A stretch of 64,000 nt of DNA from an uncultured Roseibium sp. (GTDB taxonomy: Bacteria > Pseudomonadota > Alphaproteobacteria > Rhizobiales > Stappiaceae): NCBI RefSeq assembly GCF_947496995.1, contig NZ_CANMFD010000001.1, forward strand, positions 616,692-680,691, written 5' to 3'. Each line of letters opens with the position of its first letter. Positions within the stretch are counted from its first letter, which is position 1. The notes under the pieces are model-generated. The model was not told the DNA's origin. It ran no database searches and saw nothing but the letters and a program-made list of their open reading frames with translations. This document shows, one piece after another, positions 60,908-64,000 of the stretch. The position numbers were made by a program, and so were the translations under genes.

Positions 60908-61918
60908 ATGACAGTTTCTCGGAAAATCGGAATTGCGGCGCTTGCGCTTGTGGCCTCCACAAGTGCGCAGGCACTGGAAAAGGTCAGCTTCGGCACGAAT
61001 TGGGTCGCCCAGGCCGAGCATGGCGGCTATTATCAGGCTCTTGCGGACGGCACCTATGAGGCTTGCGGCCTCGAGGTGGAAATCAAGCCCGGCGGACCGC
61101 AGGCCAACAACCGCATCCTGCTGCCGGCCGGCAAGATCGACTTCCTCATGGGCGGCAACATGCTGCAGGCCTTTTCGGCCGTCGAGCAGGGCATCCCGAC
61201 CGTCGTCGTCGCAGGGCATTTTCAGAAAGAACCGCAGATCCTGATGACCCATCCGGGCGAGGGCCTGGACACCTGGGACAGCCTCAAGGGCATCAAGCTG
61301 CTGCTCGGCAAGGGCGGGCTGAACTCCTTTTATCAGTGGATGAAGGCCGAGTTCGGTTTCACCGACGAGCAGGTGCGCCCCTACACTTATAACTCCGCGC
61401 CGTTCCTGGCCGACAAGCAGATCGCCCAGCAGGGCTATGTGACGTCCGAGCCCTATGCCATCGAGACGGAAGGCGGCTTCACGCCGAACATCTTCCTGAT
61501 CGCCGACTACGGCTACGACACCTATTCCACCACCGTCGAAACCCGCGCCGATCTGATCGAAACCAAGCCGGAAGTCGTCAAGTGCTTCGTCGACGGCTCG
61601 GCCATCGGCTGGGTCAACTTCCTTTATGGCGACAACTCCAAGGCTCTGGAGATGATCAAGAAGGACAACCCGGGCATGTCCGACGGACAGCTGGCCTTTT
61701 CCATCGAGAAGCTGAAGGAATACGGCATCGTCGACAGCGGCGACACGCTGACCATGGGCATCGGCGCCATGACCGACGAGCGCCAGAAGTCCTTCTTCGA
61801 CAAGATGGTCAAGGCCGGTGTCGTCAAGCCGGATGTGGACTACACCAAGTCCTACACGCTGGACTTCGTGAACGCCGGTGTCGGTGTCGATCTGAAGAAA
61901 AAACTCACCGGCAATTGA
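60908..61918 (+). CDS. NMT1/ThiY-like ABC transporter substrate-binding protein
   Basis: A periplasmic solute receptor. The signal peptide is SRKIGIAALALVASTSAQA-LEK. The mature part has the NMT1/THI5 layout: SFGTNWVAQAEHGGYYQALA, LEVEIKPGGPQANNRILLPA, DFLMGGNMLQAFSAVEQGIP and QQGYVTSEPYAIETEGG. It is related to receptors for hydroxymethylpyrimidine, formylaminopyrimidine, nitrate/sulfonates and pyrimidine bases. ATG 60908 has AGGGGAAGG upstream and gives the signal peptide at once. ATPase and permease follow in the same direction. Confidence 0.92.
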   Translation: MTVSRKIGIAALALVASTSAQALEKVSFGTNWVAQAEHGGYYQALADGTYEACGLEVEIKPGGPQANNRILLPAGKIDFLMGGNMLQAFSAVEQGIPTVVVAGHFQKEPQILMTHPGEGLDTWDSLKGIKLLLGKGGLNSFYQWMKAEFGFTDEQVRPYTYNSAPFLADKQIAQQGYVTSEPYAIETEGGFTPNIFLIADYGYDTYSTTVETRADLIETKPEVVKCFVDGSAIGWVNFLYGDNSKALEMIKKDNPGMSDGQLAFSIEKLKEYGIVDSGDTLTMGIGAMTDERQKSFFDKMVKAGVVKPDVDYTKSYTLDFVNAGVGVDLKKKLTGN

Positions 61919-62038
61919 TTGGCGAATAACCGCAACGCGGGCATTCAAACCAGACCGGGCCGGTTCGCGGCGGACGGAAAACATGCAACCATGGCCGGGC
62001 TTTGAAACCCGGAAACACACTCCCCGGAAACGAAAACA

Positions 62039-62848
62039 ATGACGGCCATGGCACAAACCAACATGCAGACTGATCCGAACCCGGCGATCGTGTCCCTGAA
62101 GGGTATCTCCAAGACCTTCTCAAACGGCACGGTGGCGCTCAACAACATGTCGCTCGACATCCGGCAGGGGGAGTTCGTCTCCCTGCTCGGGCCGTCGGGA
62201 TGCGGCAAGTCGACGGCGCTCAGGATCATCACCGGCCTCACCGGCCCGACCTCGGGCCGGGTGGACTGGCCCCAGGAAACGGCGGGCGCCACGGAGCACG
62301 AGCTTTCCTTCGTCTTCCAGGAACCGACGCTGATGCCCTGGGCAACGGTATTCGCCAATGTCTGGCTGCCGCTGCGCCTGAAGGGCATTTCTCAACGGCA
62401 GGCCCACGACAGCGTCATGGAAGCGCTGGAAATGGTCGGCCTGGCGGAGTTCGCCAAAAGCTATCCGCGCGAACTCTCCGGCGGCATGAAAATGCGTGTC
62501 TCCATCGCCCGGGCGCTGGTGACCAAACCGAAACTGCTGCTCATGGACGAGCCTTTTGCGGCGCTCGACGAAATCACCCGGTTCAAGCTCAACAACGACC
62601 TGCTGCACCTTTGGGAGACCTTCGGCTGGACGGTCGTCTTCGTCACCCATTCGGTGTTCGAATCCGTCTATCTGTCCGACCGTATCGTCGTCATGGCGGC
62701 CCGGCCCGGACGGGTGGTCAATGACATGGCGATCGACGCGCCCTATCCGCGTGACGAGAGCTTCCGCACCTCCGCCGTCTACAGCGGCTTCTGCCGCGAC
62801 GTCTCCCAGGCCCTGCACGCGGCCATGGATGCGGGAGACGACATGTGA
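62039..62848 (+). CDS. ABC transporter ATP-binding protein (nitrate/sulfonate/pyrimidine type)
   Basis: Energises the importer. Walker A LLGPSGCGKSTALRIITGLT (about 50), Q-loop FVFQEPTLMPWATVF, signature ELSGGMKMRVSIARALVTKP (about 145) and Walker B LLLMDEPFAALDEITRFKLN, with the H-loop VVFVTHSVFESVYLSDRI. 269 aa, normal. The start MTAMAQTN at 62039 is reasonable; the second Met is 4 codons later. Confidence 0.95.
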   Translation: MTAMAQTNMQTDPNPAIVSLKGISKTFSNGTVALNNMSLDIRQGEFVSLLGPSGCGKSTALRIITGLTGPTSGRVDWPQETAGATEHELSFVFQEPTLMPWATVFANVWLPLRLKGISQRQAHDSVMEALEMVGLAEFAKSYPRELSGGMKMRVSIARALVTKPKLLLMDEPFAALDEITRFKLNNDLLHLWETFGWTVVFVTHSVFESVYLSDRIVVMAARPGRVVNDMAIDAPYPRDESFRTSAVYSGFCRDVSQALHAAMDAGDDM

Positions 62849-62888
62849 CGCACACCGCCCGCGCCGTATTCCCAAAAAGGCAGACCCC

Positions 62889-63782
62889 ATGACCGTCGCG
62901 CTGTCAGACAAGGCCAATCCGGCCAAGACTTCCTATGCCGCCTCTCTCGATGCCGCTCCTCTCGACGAGGAAGAGCTGAAGCGCGTCCGCGCCGCCCGCA
63001 TCGAATCCATCGGCCGCTGGGTCGTTCCGCTCGCCATCCTGGTGCTGTCGGTCTGGTTGTGGGACCGGATCTGCATCTGGAACGAAATTCCCCATTATAT
63101 CCTGCCCAGGCCCGGGCTGGTGTTCGAGACGCTGCTTATCGACTGGCCGATCCTGTGGGTCGCCCTTCTCAACACGCTCAAGATCACCTTCGGCGCGCTT
63201 TTCATAGCCACTGCCGGCGGTCTGGGTCTCGCGGTGCTGTTCACCCAGTCGAAGTGGATCGAGATCTCCTTCTTTCCCTTCGCAGTCATCCTGCAGGTCA
63301 CGCCGATCATCGCCATCGCGCCGCTGATCCTGATCTATGTGGATTCGCTCACCGCCAGCCTGCTGATCTGTGCCTGGATCGTGGCGTTCTTCCCGATCCT
63401 CTCCAACACGGTTCTGGGGCTGAATTCGGCCGATCACAATCTGCGCAATCTCTTCCAGCTCTACGGCGCCAGCCGTTGGCAGACGCTGCGCTACCTGCGC
63501 CTGCCGGCCGCCATGCCGTATTTTCTCGGCGGCCTGAAGATCGCCGGCGGCCTGTCGCTCATCGGCGCCATCGTCGCGGAGTTCGTGGCAGGCTCGGCCG
63601 GCTCAGGCTCCGGGCTCGCCAACCAGATCCTGGAAGCCAGCTACCGGCTCAACATGCCGCGCATGTTCGCCGCCCTGCTGATGATTTCCGTGACCGGCAT
63701 CCTGATCTTCCTCACCATGAACCTTCTGTCGCATCTGCTCCTGAGAAAGTGGCATGAGAGCGCCCTCAAGCGGGAAGTCTGA
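62889..63782 (+). CDS. ABC transporter permease (SsuC/TauC-type)
   Basis: Membrane component with six hydrophobic segments. After a charged N-terminal tail (DEEELKRVRAARIESIGRW) come the first TM (VVPLAILVLSVWLWDRI), TLKITFGALFIATAGGLGLA, and the EAA-type cytoplasmic loop FQLYGASRWQTLRYLRLPAA with AMPYFLGGLKIAGGLSLIGA, which couples to the ATPase. ATG 62889 is chosen since earlier in-frame codons are inside the ATPase gene. It ends exactly one base before the next ATG (TGAATG). Confidence 0.93.
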   Translation: MTVALSDKANPAKTSYAASLDAAPLDEEELKRVRAARIESIGRWVVPLAILVLSVWLWDRICIWNEIPHYILPRPGLVFETLLIDWPILWVALLNTLKITFGALFIATAGGLGLAVLFTQSKWIEISFFPFAVILQVTPIIAIAPLILIYVDSLTASLLICAWIVAFFPILSNTVLGLNSADHNLRNLFQLYGASRWQTLRYLRLPAAMPYFLGGLKIAGGLSLIGAIVAEFVAGSAGSGSGLANQILEASYRLNMPRMFAALLMISVTGILIFLTMNLLSHLLLRKWHESALKREV

Positions 63783-64000
63783 ATGGGACACATCCTCAAC
63801 GCCGGACTTCACGGATCGGGCTATCTGAAAAACGCCACCATTCCGGCCTGCCTGATTGCCGGCAATGATGGCCTGAACCCGGAAAAGCTGAACCCGGAAA
63901 AGCTGAACAATGACGACCTGATCGCCGCTGATCTGGAAATCTCGCAGGGAAAGCTGGTGCGTATCCTGCCCGCCGGAACGCCGACGGGGCTGCACGGGAC
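63783..64000 (+). CDS. Cytosine deaminase/amidohydrolase-like protein, N-terminal fragment (cut by window edge)
   Basis: The first 72 codons read MGHILNAGLHGSGYLKNATI, then PACLIAGNDGLNPEKLNPEK, LNNDDLIAADLEISQGKLVR and ILPAG. The NATIPAC-L...DGKxxxIxPAG layout is the usual N-terminal strand set of cytosine-deaminase-type amidohydrolases. A 15-bp tandem duplication encodes NPEKL twice (around 63879-63908). Following the importer, it points to uptake and deamination of a pyrimidine-type base. The catalytic metal motifs lie beyond the window. Confidence 0.75.
   Translation, partial: MGHILNAGLHGSGYLKNATIPACLIAGNDGLNPEKLNPEKLNNDDLIAADLEISQGKLVRILPAGTPTGLHG

Overview
The window reads as chromosomal DNA of an alphaproteobacterium of the Hyphomicrobiales (Rhizobiales), most like the marine Stappiaceae (Roseibium/Labrenzia/Stappia). 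The grounds are the gene order rplU-rpmA-(GNAT)-obgE-proB-proA-nadD-rsfS-rlmH-envC-ctpA-yibQ-rppH, the long Ala/Lys-rich C-terminal extension on ribosomal protein L21, high GC, GTG/TTG starts and many palindromic intergenic repeats. The genus is inference.

Layout. (1) 1-1837 is the end of a small integrated element abutting the 3' end of a tRNA-Ser(CGA) gene on the minus strand: the tail of a HTH/excisionase-like protein, three short coupled genes, a small secreted protein and iteron-like inverted repeats. (2) 1838-27394 is conserved housekeeping chromosome: tRNA-Ser, the ribosomal/Obg/proline/NAD/ribosome-maturation block with four translationally coupled GNAT acetyltransferases, the envelope block (EnvC-like, CtpA, YibQ-like, RppH), a large exported protein of unknown function, queG, a glutathione transferase, uppP, a WYL regulator, a DUF1127 protein, an MFS transporter, an NDUFA9-like protein and tRNA-Leu(CAG). 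(3) About 27395-57620 is a 30-kb genomic island inserted at the 3' end of tRNA-Leu, bounded by roughly 95-bp imperfect direct repeats that include the tRNA 3' end and its terminator. (4) 57.7-64.0 kb is chromosome again: an M15-like protein, a creatininase-family hydrolase, a RidA protein and an NMT1-type ABC importer followed by the start of a cytosine-deaminase-like gene.

The island has a mobility/replication module on the left (P4-type tyrosine integrase with arm-site-like repeats, AlpA-like and HTH small proteins, a DUF927 replication ATPase split into two overlapping frames, and a 23-bp near-perfect inverted repeat that could mark an origin). The rest is defence cargo: an ExoI-family exonuclease; a six-gene coupled Type I restriction operon (hsdR, a PDDEXK_4 nuclease, hsdM, a NucS-like nuclease, hsdS and a 118-aa unknown); a HEPN-like DUF4145 protein and a DUF6998-like nuclease-fold protein; then a five-gene fully overlapping operon (44463-55467), and finally a GmrSD-type DUF262/DUF1524 enzyme next to attR.

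The five-gene operon is the most interesting content. It encodes an Upf1-like SF1 helicase with an N-terminal winged helix and C-terminal Vsr/DUF559-like nuclease, a membrane-anchored coiled-coil protein, a membrane-anchored coiled-coil McrB-like AAA+ NTPase, a DUF2357/McrC-like protein whose nuclease motif looks altered, and an Hsp70/actin-fold-like protein. This architecture fits the CoCoNuT (coiled-coil nuclease tandem) branch of McrBC-related Type IV systems, but the paired membrane anchors and the altered McrC motif make it worth separate study. Together the island appears to layer DNA-end degradation, Type I restriction, modified-DNA restriction and a possible RNA/translation-directed abortive layer.
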